A stretch of DNA of 64,000 bases from Actinocatenispora rupis (GCF_016861975.1 NZ_BOMB01000010.1:248001-312000); one strand, 5' to 3'; numbered from the stretch's first letter, positions 48,203 to 57,248 are shown. Notes: a model not told the origin generated them from the letters alone. Numbers and translations are program-made.

Positions 48203-48215
48203 TAGTCTGCGTGTC
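48203..48215 (+). promoter_or_regulatory. TAnnnT box 7 nt before an ATG start (leaderless promoter)
   Basis: TAGTCT at 48203-48208 lies exactly 7 nt before ATG 48216, with no ribosome site. Same spacing as at 5100, 5502 and 44801. Confidence 0.5.
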
Positions 48216-49025
48216 ATGCGTGTACTTGCGGTCGTCGCGCACCCGGACGACGAGACGCTGTTCCTCGGCGGGGTTCTCGCCGGGCTTGCCGCGTCCGGCG
48301 CCGAGGTGTCGGTGCTCTCCGCGACCCTCGGGGAAGGCGCGCTGTGGCGGCCGGAGGACGGCGAGAAAGGCTGGGTACGCGCCGCCGAGCAGCGCAGCGA
48401 CCAGTGGCGCGAGGCGTGCGCCCTGCTCGGCGCCCGGCGCACCATCCCGCTCGGTGGCGCCGGCCGCTGGCGCGACTACGGCCACGTGCCGGGGCCGTAC
48501 AGTCCGGCGCGGGCGGACCGGGCCGAGCTGGCCGGCGCGATCCGTACCGTGGCCGCCGCGCTCGACCCGGACATCGTGCTGACCACCGGCGACCAGGGCA
48601 TCACCCGCCACCCCGACCACATCGCCGTGCACGCCGCCGTCGCCGCCTGCAAGTTCCCCATCGTGCTCGCCGCCTGCCTGCCGATCCGGCAGGTACTGTT
48701 CGCCGAGCTGACCCTCGCCGAGGCCGGCCTCGCACCCGAACCGGTCGGGCTGGCCGGCGGCGGCGGGTTCCCGTTCGCCGTGCCGCTGCCGGACGCCGCG
48801 ACCGCCGCCAAACAGGCCGCCTGCGACGTGTACTACCCGGGCCTCGGCACCGCGCCGCTGCGCGACCTCACCACCACCGGGTACGGCCGGGACGTGCTCG
48901 CCCTGCGCGCCATCTGGGACGAGACGGACTGGACCGTCGAATGGTTCGAGAACCACGGCACCCGGCGCGGCACCCGGCTGCTCGCCCGCTGGACCACCGC
49001 CGCGGAGATCGCGCACGCCGACTGA
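48216..49025 (+). CDS. PIG-L/LmbE family deacetylase
   Basis: A 269-residue zinc-dependent deacetylase. Metal site and signatures: VVAHPDDETLFLGGVLAGLA near the N-terminus (HPDD) and TGDQGITRHPDHIAVHAAVA (HPDH). The TLGEGALWRPEDGEKG segment and Arg-rich DYGHVPGPYSPAR are consistent with N-acetylglucosaminyl or similar deacetylases (including MshB-type mycothiol enzymes). The substrate is unknown; the nearby glycosyltransferase on the other strand would fit an N-acetylhexosamine. It is probably leaderless. Confidence 0.9.
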   Translation: MRVLAVVAHPDDETLFLGGVLAGLAASGAEVSVLSATLGEGALWRPEDGEKGWVRAAEQRSDQWREACALLGARRTIPLGGAGRWRDYGHVPGPYSPARADRAELAGAIRTVAAALDPDIVLTTGDQGITRHPDHIAVHAAVAACKFPIVLAACLPIRQVLFAELTLAEAGLAPEPVGLAGGGGFPFAVPLPDAATAAKQAACDVYYPGLGTAPLRDLTTTGYGRDVLALRAIWDETDWTVEWFENHGTRRGTRLLARWTTAAEIAHAD

Positions 49026-49192
49026 CCCGGCCGGGGTAACACGATCGGGCGGTCCGGCGTCCCGGTTCGGACGACTGTGCCGGTCCGGCGGGGGCGCGGA
49101 ACGCGGCGCGGGCGGACAGTGAGGAAGGTCGACTTCCGCCCGCCATGGGTACGTCGACCGCACCGTGACAGCCCCGACGATCCGAGGTACCG

Positions 49193-51352
49193 ATGCGCCG
49201 GCACCCGCGTACGCCGCGCCCCGGCCTTGCCGCCGCGACCGTACTCGGTGCTGCCGTCGCCGTCGCCCTGACCGTCCCGCCCGCCTCGCCGTACGCGCTC
49301 CTGCCGACCGCCGCCCCCGGTACGGGCCGCGCCGCGGCGCCCGCCGTCGTCCCGGCCCCGGCCGCGCCGTCCCGTTCGTCCCCCGCCCCGTCGGCCAGCC
49401 CCGGCACCCCCGCACGCGGCGCACCCGGTACCAGAGAGGAGGGCGCGGCACCGTCGGCGTCGAGCCCGCCGCAGACCTTCGCCGGGGCACCGGTCGCCGC
49501 CCGGGCCACCCACCCGCCGTCCCCCAGCCCGTCGCCGTCGTCCAGCCCGCCCAAGCCACCGCCCCCGCCGAAGCACTCGGCCGCCAAGCATCCCGCCGCG
49601 AAGCACCCGGCTGCGCCCAAGCATCCGGCCGCGAAGCATCCGGCCGCACCGAAGCACCCCGCGGCGCCGAAGCACCCGGCCGAGAAGCACCCCGCCGCGA
49701 AGCACCCGGCTGCGCCCAAGCATCCGGCCGCGAAGCACCCGGCCGCGAAGCGCCCCGCGGCGCCGAAGCACCCGGCCGCGAAGCACCCGGCTGCACCGAA
49801 GGGTCCGGCCGCACCGAAGGCGAAGCAACCCGCCGCGGCGAAGCCGAGCCCGTCGGCGTCGGGGCCGCCGACCACGGCCGGTACGGCGAAGTCGAGCGCA
49901 CCGGCAGCCCCGCCCACCGTGTCCGCGCCGGCCAAGCCGAGCCCGTCGACGGCGCCCGCTTCCCCGAGGCCGAGCCCGTCGGCGTCGAGTCCGTCGAAGG
50001 CGTCGAGTCCGGCGAAGCCGAGTCCGTCGACGGCGCCCGCCTCGCCCAAGCCAAGTCCCTCGAATGCGCCAGGCTCACCGAAGCCGAGCCCGTCGGCGTC
50101 CAGTCCGGGTAGGCCGAGCCCGTCGGCGTCCAGTCCGGGGAAGCCGAGCCCGTCGTCCTCGTCGCCAGGTACGCCCGCGTCGCCGAGTCCGTCGTCCCCG
50201 TCGCCGAGTGCGTCCGCGTCGTCGGGTCCGCCGTCGCATCCCGCGTCGCCGTCGCCGTCCGGGTCGCACGCGCGGCCGACCTCGCCGGCGCCGTCGCACC
50301 CGCGTACGACGACGCACCGGCCGCCGGCGCACCATGGCGGCGCGCCGGCCCGGCACGGTACGGCGTCGCCGGCGAACCCGGGCGGCGGACTCGGGAGTAC
50401 GGGATGGGGGAGCGGGTTGCCGCGGGAGCAGGCGCCGTGGGTGACCGGGGACGGGCCGTCGGCGCCGTACACCGGGTATGTGCCGCCGGCGGGCTGGTTC
50501 GGGACCTGCCCGGCGGGGCGCGGGCCGGGCAGCCTCGCCGCGGCGGGGGTGACGCCGGAGATGATGGCGAACGCGGAGACGATCGTGTCGGTGGGCGAGC
50601 TGATGGGCCTCCCCACCCGGGCGTACGTGGTGGCGGTGGCGACGGCGCTGGAGGAGTCGGGCCTGCGCAACCTGCCGTACGGGGACCGCGACTCGCTCGG
50701 ACTGTTCCAGCAGCGGCCGTCGCAGGGCTGGGGTGACCCGGCGGAGATCATGGACCCGGCGGCGTCGGCGGCGACCTTCTACGCCCGGCTCACGGCCGTG
50801 CCCGGCTGGCGCATCATGCCACTGACCCGGGCGGCGCAGGCGGTGCAGCGTTCCGCGTACCCGCTGGCGTACGCGCCGCTGGAGCCGCTGGCGACCGCGA
50901 TCGTGGACCGGATCACCGCGGTGTGCACCCGCCAGCGGCTCACCTCGAACGCCGGCGCGGCGGCGGTCGTCGCGGCGGCCGCGTCGCAGCTCGGCGTGCC
51001 GTACGTGTTCGCGGGCGGGGACACGCGGGGCCCGACCCTCGGTACGACGCCCGGTGTCGGCTTCGACTGCTCCGGCCTCGCCCTGTACGCCTGGGCGCAC
51101 GTGCACGTCGACCTGCCGCACTCGTCCGAGGCACAGTACGCGATGGGGACGCCGGTGCCGCGCAACCGGCTGCGCCCGGGCGACCTGGTCTTCTTCCACA
51201 CCGAGGGCCCGCCCGGCGACGCCTCGCACGTCGGCGTGTACCTCGGTGACGGCCGGATGATCGCCGCGCCGGACGTCGGCCAGACCGTCACCATCCAGTC
51301 GATCGACACGCCGTACTTCACGACGCGCTGGCTGGGCGCCCGCCGCTACTGA
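49193..51352 (+). CDS. Large secreted NlpC/P60 peptidase with repeat-rich linker
   Basis: A 719-residue exported wall hydrolase. A signal peptide (LAAATVLGAAVAVALTVPPA) is followed by 390 residues of low-complexity sequence. This contains KHPAA repeats (residues about 127-200) and PSPSxxSPxKP repeats (about 220-340). Residues 430-560 have a lytic-type helper domain (MANAETIVSVGELMGLPTRA; LFQQRPSQGWGDPAEIMDPA). Residues 590-719 are NlpC/P60: VGFDCSGLALYAW (Cys626), DASHVGVYLGDGR (His679), and an Asp after IAAP. It cleaves stem peptides of peptidoglycan. The long stalk may span the wall. The start ATG has CGAGG upstream. Confidence 0.9.
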   Translation: MRRHPRTPRPGLAAATVLGAAVAVALTVPPASPYALLPTAAPGTGRAAAPAVVPAPAAPSRSSPAPSASPGTPARGAPGTREEGAAPSASSPPQTFAGAPVAARATHPPSPSPSPSSSPPKPPPPPKHSAAKHPAAKHPAAPKHPAAKHPAAPKHPAAPKHPAEKHPAAKHPAAPKHPAAKHPAAKRPAAPKHPAAKHPAAPKGPAAPKAKQPAAAKPSPSASGPPTTAGTAKSSAPAAPPTVSAPAKPSPSTAPASPRPSPSASSPSKASSPAKPSPSTAPASPKPSPSNAPGSPKPSPSASSPGRPSPSASSPGKPSPSSSSPGTPASPSPSSPSPSASASSGPPSHPASPSPSGSHARPTSPAPSHPRTTTHRPPAHHGGAPARHGTASPANPGGGLGSTGWGSGLPREQAPWVTGDGPSAPYTGYVPPAGWFGTCPAGRGPGSLAAAGVTPEMMANAETIVSVGELMGLPTRAYVVAVATALEESGLRNLPYGDRDSLGLFQQRPSQGWGDPAEIMDPAASAATFYARLTAVPGWRIMPLTRAAQAVQRSAYPLAYAPLEPLATAIVDRITAVCTRQRLTSNAGAAAVVAAAASQLGVPYVFAGGDTRGPTLGTTPGVGFDCSGLALYAWAHVHVDLPHSSEAQYAMGTPVPRNRLRPGDLVFFHTEGPPGDASHVGVYLGDGRMIAAPDVGQTVTIQSIDTPYFTTRWLGARRY
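49571..49834 (+). repeat. KHPAA-coding DNA repeats in the NlpC/P60 gene
   Basis: Units of 15-18 bases coding KHPAA, KHPAAP and KHPAE, with variants KRPAA and KGPAA, follow each other through this stretch. Further downstream (about 49840-50200) 18-30-base units code PSPSxSSPGKP. The high identity suggests recent expansion and contraction, and length variation between strains is likely. Confidence 0.8.
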
Positions 51353-51360
51353 GGGCCGGG

Positions 51361-52326
51361 TCAGCGGCTCTGCCGGGCGCGGAACGTGCGCCGGTACGGC
51401 GTCGGTTCCACGCCCACCAGCCGGGTGAAGTGGTGGCGCAGGTTGGCTTCGCTGCCGAGACCGCACTCGTCGGCGATACGGCCGAGCGGTTCGCTGGTGG
51501 ACTCCAGCAGGGTCCGCGCCCGCTGTACGCGCTGGGTCAGCAGCCAGCGCAGCGGCGCGGTGCCGGTGGCCGCCCGGAACCGGCGGATCAGGGTGCGCGG
51601 CGTGAGGTGTTCGTGCCGGGCGAGGTCGGCGATGGTGAGCGGTTCGTGCAGGTGCGCGAGCGCCCAGTCGAGCAGCGGCGCGAGGCTGTCGTCGTCGCGG
51701 GCCGGCACCGGCGCCTCGACGTACTGTGCCTGGCCGCCGGTCCGGTGCGGCGGGGTGACGAGGCGCCGGGCGAGGAGGTTGGCGATCTCGGCGCCGAGGT
51801 CGAGCCGGACGAGGTGCAGGCAGAGGTCCATGCCGGCGGCGGTGCCCGCGCTGGTGAGGACGTCGCCCTCGTCGACGTACAGGGCGGTCTCGTCGACGGT
51901 GACGGCCGGGTACCGCGTGGCGAGGGTGCGGGCGTGCATCCAGTGCGTGGTGGCGCGCCGGCCGTCGAGCAGCCCGGCCTCGGCGAGTACGAACGCGCCG
52001 GTGCACAGCGACACGATCCGGGCGCCGGCCTCGTACGCGGTGCGGACGGCGGCGACGAGCCCGGGCGGTTGCGGTACGCGCGGGTCGGCGCAGGCCGGCA
52101 CGATCACGGTGTCGGCGGCGGCCAGCTCGGCCAGCCCGTACCCGGTGTCGACGAGGAAGCCCCCACCGGTACGGGTGCGGCCGGGATCGGCGGAGCAGAC
52201 CCGGAAGTCGTAGTGCCAGGGGTCGGCGATGTCGGGGCGGGGCCGGCCGAACACCTCGCAGGGCACGGCGGCCTCGTAGATCGGGACCTGGTCGGCGACG
52301 GCCAGGGCGACCCGGTGACGCGTCAT
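51361..52326 (-). CDS. GlxA/FtrA-type AraC family regulator with DJ-1/PfpI domain
   Basis: A 321-residue protein. The N-terminal DJ-1/PfpI-like domain (residues 1-180) includes VALAVADQVPIYEAAVPCEV, PACADPRVPQ, RIVSLCTGAFVLAEAGLLDG, RRATTHWMHA and the VLTSAGTAAGMDLCLHLVR block. The AraC-type HTH pair follows at about 220-315 (TPRTLIRRFRAATGTAPLRW; GRIADECGLGSEANLRHHFT). Such proteins control amine/amide uptake or catabolism in response to small molecules. It is divergent from an MFS gene and an amidase, which would fit an amide or drug response. It is 8 bases from the NlpC/P60 stop on the other side. Confidence 0.92.
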   Translation of the reverse strand: MTRHRVALAVADQVPIYEAAVPCEVFGRPRPDIADPWHYDFRVCSADPGRTRTGGGFLVDTGYGLAELAAADTVIVPACADPRVPQPPGLVAAVRTAYEAGARIVSLCTGAFVLAEAGLLDGRRATTHWMHARTLATRYPAVTVDETALYVDEGDVLTSAGTAAGMDLCLHLVRLDLGAEIANLLARRLVTPPHRTGGQAQYVEAPVPARDDDSLAPLLDWALAHLHEPLTIADLARHEHLTPRTLIRRFRAATGTAPLRWLLTQRVQRARTLLESTSEPLGRIADECGLGSEANLRHHFTRLVGVEPTPYRRTFRARQSR

Positions 52327-52360
52327 GGCAAGATTTTAGCTCTTAATGGCATTGTTGCCA
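52326..52360. promoter_or_regulatory. TGGCAA...TTGCCA inverted repeat at the divergent regulator/MFS promoter
   Basis: Arms at 52326-52331 and 52355-52360 flank an AT-rich interval (TTTTAGCTCTTAAT). They lie in the short divergent gap between the regulator start (52326) and the MFS start (52398), so a shared operator is likely. Confidence 0.45.
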
Positions 52361-52397
52361 CTCGTTCCGGGGCCGTGCCGCCGGGATCGTGGTGGGC

Positions 52398-53762
52398 GTG
52401 ACCGACACCGCCCGCCGCTGGGCCGTCCTGGCCGTGGTCTCCGCCGCGCAGTTCCTCGCCATCCTCGACCTGTGGGTGGTCAACATCGCGCTGCCCGCGC
52501 TCGGGCGTGACTTCGCGCCGGCCGGACTGGCGCAGGTGTCCTGGATCCTCAACGGATACACGATCGTGCTCGCCGCGCTGCTGGTGCCCGCCGGCCAGCT
52601 CGCCGACTCGTACGGTCGGCGTCGCGCGTTCCTCGCCGGGCTCGCCGTGTTCGGCGCCGCGTCGCTGGGCTGCGCGCTCGCCCCCGACCTCCCCGTACTC
52701 GTGGCCTGCCGGGTGGTGCAGGCGGTCGGCGCCGCCGTCGTCCTGCCCACGTCGCTCGGCCTGGCTCTCGCCGCGTTCCCGGCGCGGCAACGCGGCGCGG
52801 CCGTCGGTACGTGGGCGGCCGTCGGTGCCGTCGCCGCCGGCAGCGGCCCGGTACTCGGCGGCCTGCTGGTCGCGGGGAGCTGGCGCTGGATCTTCCTCGT
52901 CGGCGTACCGCTGGCGCTGGCGGCGCTGGTCGCCGGCCGCGCCGTGCTGCCGCGTACCGAGGTGGTGCGGGCGGGGCGCCTCGACGTCCGCGGCGTCCTG
53001 CTGGCGCTCGGCGCGACCGGCCTGACCTGTACTGCGCTGACCGAGGCCGCGGCCTGGCCGCCCGCGCTGGTGGCGCCGCTGCTCGCCGGTGGGCTCGGGC
53101 TGGCCGGCGCGTTCGCGGTGCACCTGCGCCGGCACCCGGACCCGGTCGTACCGCCGCGGTTGTTCGCCGTGCGGGCGTTCCGGACCGGTGTGCTCGGCGT
53201 CGCCGCGTACTACCTGGGTTTCGCCACGCTGCTGCTCGGCACCACGCTGCTGCTGACCGGCCCCTGGCACTGGTCGGTCCTGCGCGCCGCGGCCGGCATC
53301 GCGCCCGGCCCGCTGGTCGCCGGCCTGGTGTCGCCGGTCGCCGGCCGGCTGCTGGCCCGTACCGGTCGCCGCGGCGCGATCCTCGTCGGCGCCCCGCTGT
53401 TCGCGCTGGCGGGCGTCGTACCGCTGGTGGCCGGCGGCACCACGTACGCGGTGGTGGTGCTGCCGAGCATGGTGCTGTGGGGCGTGGCCAACGGGTTCCT
53501 GCAACCCGCGCTGTTCGCCACCGCCGGGGTGGTACCGCCCGGCGACCTCGCCGTGGGCTCCGCCGTCCTGGCCACCGCCCGGCAGCTCGGCTCGGCGGTG
53601 GGCGTGGCGCTGCTCGTCGCCGTACTCGGCGCCCGCCCCGCGGCCTTCGGGTACGCGTGGCTCGTCGTCGTCGGCACCGCCGTGCTCACCGCGGCGACCG
53701 CGATCCCCGTCCCCGACCGTGCCGCGTCTCGTGTGCGGCCGTCCGAAGGAGCTACCCGATGA
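52398..53762 (+). CDS. DHA2-type MFS drug exporter
   Basis: A 454-residue transporter with 14 predicted helices. Family motifs: FLAILDLWVVNIALPALGRD in TM1, NGYTIVLAALLVPAGQLADS and YGRRRAFLAGLAVFGAASLG (motif A), AVGAAVVLPTSLGLALAAF, and GPVLGGLLVAGSWRWIFLV (motif C). It likely exports small drugs or metabolites. GTG 52398 was chosen over 52389 because the protein starts MTDTARRWAVLAVVS-like there. The stop overlaps the amidase start (ATGA), so the two are translationally coupled, and the regulator divergent from it may control both. Confidence 0.9.
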   Translation: MTDTARRWAVLAVVSAAQFLAILDLWVVNIALPALGRDFAPAGLAQVSWILNGYTIVLAALLVPAGQLADSYGRRRAFLAGLAVFGAASLGCALAPDLPVLVACRVVQAVGAAVVLPTSLGLALAAFPARQRGAAVGTWAAVGAVAAGSGPVLGGLLVAGSWRWIFLVGVPLALAALVAGRAVLPRTEVVRAGRLDVRGVLLALGATGLTCTALTEAAAWPPALVAPLLAGGLGLAGAFAVHLRRHPDPVVPPRLFAVRAFRTGVLGVAAYYLGFATLLLGTTLLLTGPWHWSVLRAAAGIAPGPLVAGLVSPVAGRLLARTGRRGAILVGAPLFALAGVVPLVAGGTTYAVVVLPSMVLWGVANGFLQPALFATAGVVPPGDLAVGSAVLATARQLGSAVGVALLVAVLGARPAAFGYAWLVVVGTAVLTAATAIPVPDRAASRVRPSEGATR

Positions 53763-55315
53763 CCGTCCCCGAGATCCTCACGTACGGCGCGGCGGAGGCC
53801 GCCCGGCGGCTGCGCGACCGCGAGCTGACCAGTACCGAGCTGGTCGGGGCGGTGCTGGAGCGCATCGCCGAGGTCGACCCGGCGGTGAACGCGGTGCGCC
53901 AGGTCCTCGCCGACGACGCGCTGCGTGCGGCGGCGGCCGCGGACCGGCGGCTCGCGGCGGGGCTGCCGGCCGGGCCGCTGGACGGCGTTCCGGTGACGGT
54001 GAAGGACAACGTCGACGTGGCGGGTTCGGCGACGACCTGTGGCGCGGCGGCGCTGGCCGACGCCGTCGCGTACGCCGATGCGCCGGTGGTGGCGAACCTG
54101 CGGCGGGCCGGCGCGATTCCGTTGGCGCGCACCACGATGCCGGACTTCGCGCTGCGCTGGCACACCGACTCCGGTCTCACCGGCGCCACCGTCAACCCGT
54201 GGGACGCGGCGCTCACCCCGGGCGGGTCCAGCGGTGGCGAGGCGGTCGCGCTGGCGACCGGGATGAGCGTGCTGGGCGTCGGCAACGACCTGGGCGGCTC
54301 GCTCCGGTTCCCGTCGATGTGCGCCGGTACGGTCGCGCTGCGCCCGACGCTCGGCCGCATCCCGCAGGCGACGGCGACCGTACCGGCGATGAGTCTCCAG
54401 CTCATCGAGGTGCCGGGGCCGATGGCGCGGCGGGTCGCCGACCTGTGGCCGGCGTTCGCGGCGATGACCGCACCCGACCCGCGCGACCCCTGGTACGTGC
54501 CGGTGCCGGCGGACCACGCGCCGGAGGCGCCGCGCCGGATCGGTGTCGTCCGCGAGATGCCCGGCGTGCCGTACGACCCGGGCGTGGCGGCGGCGCTGGA
54601 CCGGGCGGCCGGCGCGCTCGCCGCCGACGGGTACGAGGTGCTCGACGTGGCGCCGCCCGCGCTGGCCGACGCGGCGGAGACCTGGGCCCGGCTGATGGCG
54701 ACCGACGCGCGGCGTACCTGGCCCGCGGTGGAACACCTCGCCGCGAAGGACGCGCGCCGGTTCATGGACCTGGTGTTCGAGCTGGTACCGCGGCTGGACC
54801 TGGACGGCTACGCGGAACTGTTCACCACCCGGCACCGGATCGCCCGCGCCTGGGCCGAGCACCAGCGCCGGACACCGCTCGTCCTCGCCCCGGTGTACGC
54901 CCGGCCGCTGTTCCGGGCGGGTACCGACGTCGACGGTCCGGACGCGGCGGACGCGGTGATCAGCGGGCTGCGCGCCACGGTCGCGGTCAACCTGCTCGGC
55001 CTGCCCGCGGTCGCCGTACCGGTCGGCCCGGTCGAGGTCGTACCGCGGGGCGTGCAGGTGATCGGCCCGCGGTTCGGTGAACGGCACTGCCTGGCCGCGG
55101 TGGCGGTGATCGAGGCGGCGCACCCGGTCCGGACCCCGGTCGATCCGGCCGCCGGGGCCGGGTCCGCAAGGTGGACCTCCGCCGACCCGGCCGCCATGGG
55201 ACCGGTCGGCCGGGGCGACCCCGCTGAACCCGGCCGGCGCCGCCGAACCGGGGCGGCGCACCCGGTCCGGACGCCGGTCGATCCGCGCCCGCCGGCCCCG
55301 GATCAGGTGCGGTGA
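53759..55315 (+). CDS. Amidase-signature family hydrolase with duplicated C-terminal tail
   Basis: A 518-residue amidase-signature enzyme. Catalytic triad segments: Lys in DGVPVTVKDNVDVAG, Ser in LTPGGSSGGEAVALATGM, and the second Ser in GVGNDLGGSLRFPSMCAG. It cleaves carboxylic amides; GatA, fatty amide hydrolase and drug amidases share the fold. The last 70 residues are unusual: AAHPVRTPVDP occurs twice (coded at 55114-55147 and 55252-55285), with a low-complexity stretch between. The gene overlaps the convergent methyltransferase by 13 bases at the 3' end. ATG 53759 has a GAAGGAG site. Confidence 0.88.
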   Translation: MTVPEILTYGAAEAARRLRDRELTSTELVGAVLERIAEVDPAVNAVRQVLADDALRAAAAADRRLAAGLPAGPLDGVPVTVKDNVDVAGSATTCGAAALADAVAYADAPVVANLRRAGAIPLARTTMPDFALRWHTDSGLTGATVNPWDAALTPGGSSGGEAVALATGMSVLGVGNDLGGSLRFPSMCAGTVALRPTLGRIPQATATVPAMSLQLIEVPGPMARRVADLWPAFAAMTAPDPRDPWYVPVPADHAPEAPRRIGVVREMPGVPYDPGVAAALDRAAGALAADGYEVLDVAPPALADAAETWARLMATDARRTWPAVEHLAAKDARRFMDLVFELVPRLDLDGYAELFTTRHRIARAWAEHQRRTPLVLAPVYARPLFRAGTDVDGPDAADAVISGLRATVAVNLLGLPAVAVPVGPVEVVPRGVQVIGPRFGERHCLAAVAVIEAAHPVRTPVDPAAGAGSARWTSADPAAMGPVGRGDPAEPGRRRRTGAAHPVRTPVDPRPPAPDQVR

Positions 55316-56037
55316 GCGCGGGTGCGGCCGTGCAGCACGATCATGCCGTCGTCGCCGTACGCGGGCAGGGTCTCGTCGCGCGGCACGACCGTCACCACGC
55401 ACTCCCGGGTGAGCGGCGCGAACACCTCGGCCACGGTGTCGGCGTCGACCGGCAGGCCCGGCCACGTCGACCCGTCGCCGAGGGAGTACGTCGGCATGCC
55501 GTTCATGAACGCGGCGACGAGGTGCCCGCCGGGGCGTACCGCGGCGGCGAACGCACCGCACAGCGCGCGGAACTCGGCCGGGTCGGTGGTCACGCTCTCC
55601 GCGACGAAGTGCATCGACGCCAGGTCGTACCCGGCGCCGACGGCACTGGTGAGGTCGGCGTGCCGGACCCGTACCCGGGACAGCGCGGTGGGCAGGTCGG
55701 GCAGGTCCGGGTTGTGCCGCCGGCACTCGTCGTGGAACGCCGCCCAGCTCGGGTCGGCCCCGCCGGTGACCTGCGCCCGCAGGTACGCGACGTTCGCGGC
55801 GCTGGTCTCGACGGCGTCGATGTGCCGGCTGGCCGCGGACGCGAGCATCAGCGGGTACAGGTTCGGCCCGGCGCCCAGCTCGACGGTGCGGTCCAGCGAC
55901 CCGGCGGGGATCCGCCGGTAGTACGCGGAGTGCGCGGCGATGACGGCGGCGTCGCTGGGGTGCACGACCCGGTAGTTCTCCGCCAGGTACGTGGTGACCG
56001 GCCAGCGGTCCCAGTCGGCGTCCGCGTTGCGCGTCAC
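55303..56037 (-). CDS. NNMT/PNMT/TEMT-like SAM methyltransferase
   Basis: A 244-residue class I methyltransferase. It has the RYLAENY-type N-terminus (WPVTTYLAENYRVVHPSDAA), motif I LDRTVELGAGPNLYPLMLAS and the VETSAANVAYLRAQV block. The C-terminal half has DLASMHFVAESVTTDPAEFR and AVRPGGHLVAAFMNGMPTYS. This is similar to bacterial members of the nicotinamide/phenylethanolamine N-methyltransferase family. The GTG start overlaps the stop of the PLP enzyme (GTGA), so it is the last gene of the presumed signalling operon. It may methylate the PLP enzyme's product. Its tail overlaps the amidase gene. Confidence 0.85.
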   Translation of the reverse strand: MTRNADADWDRWPVTTYLAENYRVVHPSDAAVIAAHSAYYRRIPAGSLDRTVELGAGPNLYPLMLASAASRHIDAVETSAANVAYLRAQVTGGADPSWAAFHDECRRHNPDLPDLPTALSRVRVRHADLTSAVGAGYDLASMHFVAESVTTDPAEFRALCGAFAAAVRPGGHLVAAFMNGMPTYSLGDGSTWPGLPVDADTVAEVFAPLTRECVVTVVPRDETLPAYGDDGMIVLHGRTRAHRT

Positions 56038-57248
56038 GGCGCCGGGTACCGCTGGTCGAGGGCGGTCAGGGTGTCGGTGAGCCGGTCGATCTCGGCGTCC
56101 GTGTTGGCCGCCGTGACCTGGATCCGTACGCCGGCCTCGGCCCGCGGCACCAGCGGGTACGGCGCGAGCGTCACGTACACGCCGCGGTCCCACAGGAACC
56201 GGCCGATCTCGGCGACGTCGCCGCGGTCGCCGAGCGGCAGCTCGACGATCGGCAGCCCGCTGGTGTTCGGCGTGCTGAGGCCGAGCCCGTGCACGTGGTG
56301 CAGCACCCGGGCGGTCTTGCGGGCTAGGTCGGCGCGGATCGCGTCGCCGCGGCGTTCGTTGACGTCCAGCCCGGCCAGTACGGTGGCCAGCGAGGCGGTC
56401 GGTGAGGGCCCCGAGTACAGGTACGGCGCGGCGGCGACCTTCAGGTGTTCCTTCAGTTCGGTCGGCAGCGCCAGGAACGCCGCGAGCGACGAGTACGCCT
56501 TGGAGAACCCGCCGACCAGGACCACCCCGTCGTACGTGCCGCCGAGGTGCCGCACCACCGCGTTCCCGCGCATCCCGTACGGCGAGGTCTCGTCCGTGCG
56601 GCGCTCGCCGACCAGGCCGAAGCCGTGCGCGTCGTCGACGTACAGCAGGGCGCCGGCGGCGCGGCACACGTCCGCGAGTACCGGCAGGTCGGGGACGTTG
56701 CCGGTCATCGAGTTGACGCCGTCCAGGCACACGAGCCGCGGCCCGGCGCCGTCGTCGCGCAGCATCGCGGCCAGCGCGTCCGGCTCCTCGGCGCGGAACC
56801 GCCGCAACGTCGCCCCGTACGCGGTGGCGGCCCGCGCGCCGTCGTAGATGGAGCGGTGCGCGCGGGCCTCGACGTACACGGTGCCGTTCTCGGCGAGGAC
56901 CGGGATGACGGCCGAGTGGATCAGCGTGATCGTGGGCAGTACCAGGGTGTCCGGGGCGCCGAGCAGGTCGGTGAGCCGGTCCTCGATCTCCACGTACGGC
57001 CGGGGGCTGCCGAGCAGCCGCGACCAGCTCGGGTGCGTACCCCAGCGGCGGACCAGCGGCCCGATCGCGTCCTGGATCTCCGCGTCGAGGTCGAAGCCCA
57101 GGTAGTTGCAGGAGGCGAAGTCGACGAGCCAGTGGTCGCCGACGCGCAGTTCCCGGCCCCGGATCTCGTCGATGACCGCGTCGCTCATCGGATGCCGCGC
57201 GAGCAGGTGCTCCAGCTCCGTCCAGCGGGTGGTGGCCGTCCCGGTCAT
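56034..57248 (-). CDS. Alpha-oxoamine-synthase-like PLP enzyme (CqsA/KBL type)
   Basis: A 404-residue type-I-fold PLP enzyme. It has VDFASCNYLGFDLDAEIQDA, GSPRPYVEIEDRLTDLLGAP, and EARAHRSIYDGARAATAYGA. Then come LYVDDAHGFGLVGERR (Asp for PLP N1) and VVLVGGFSKAYSSLAAFL with the Schiff-base Lys. Alpha-oxoamine synthases condense an amino acid with an acyl-CoA; CqsA makes the autoinducer precursor of Vibrio. The group also includes KBL and AONS. The product here is unknown. It overlaps the methyltransferase gene and starts 63 nt after a GGDEF-EAL protein gene. ATG 57248 has GGGAGGA. Confidence 0.88.
   Translation of the reverse strand: MTGTATTRWTELEHLLARHPMSDAVIDEIRGRELRVGDHWLVDFASCNYLGFDLDAEIQDAIGPLVRRWGTHPSWSRLLGSPRPYVEIEDRLTDLLGAPDTLVLPTITLIHSAVIPVLAENGTVYVEARAHRSIYDGARAATAYGATLRRFRAEEPDALAAMLRDDGAGPRLVCLDGVNSMTGNVPDLPVLADVCRAAGALLYVDDAHGFGLVGERRTDETSPYGMRGNAVVRHLGGTYDGVVLVGGFSKAYSSLAAFLALPTELKEHLKVAAAPYLYSGPSPTASLATVLAGLDVNERRGDAIRADLARKTARVLHHVHGLGLSTPNTSGLPIVELPLGDRGDVAEIGRFLWDRGVYVTLAPYPLVPRAEAGVRIQVTAANTDAEIDRLTDTLTALDQRYPAP

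Noticed and set aside
49571-49834. CRISPR-like array
   Set aside because: The repeats are codon-length units in frame inside a secreted protein, with no spacers and no cas genes.
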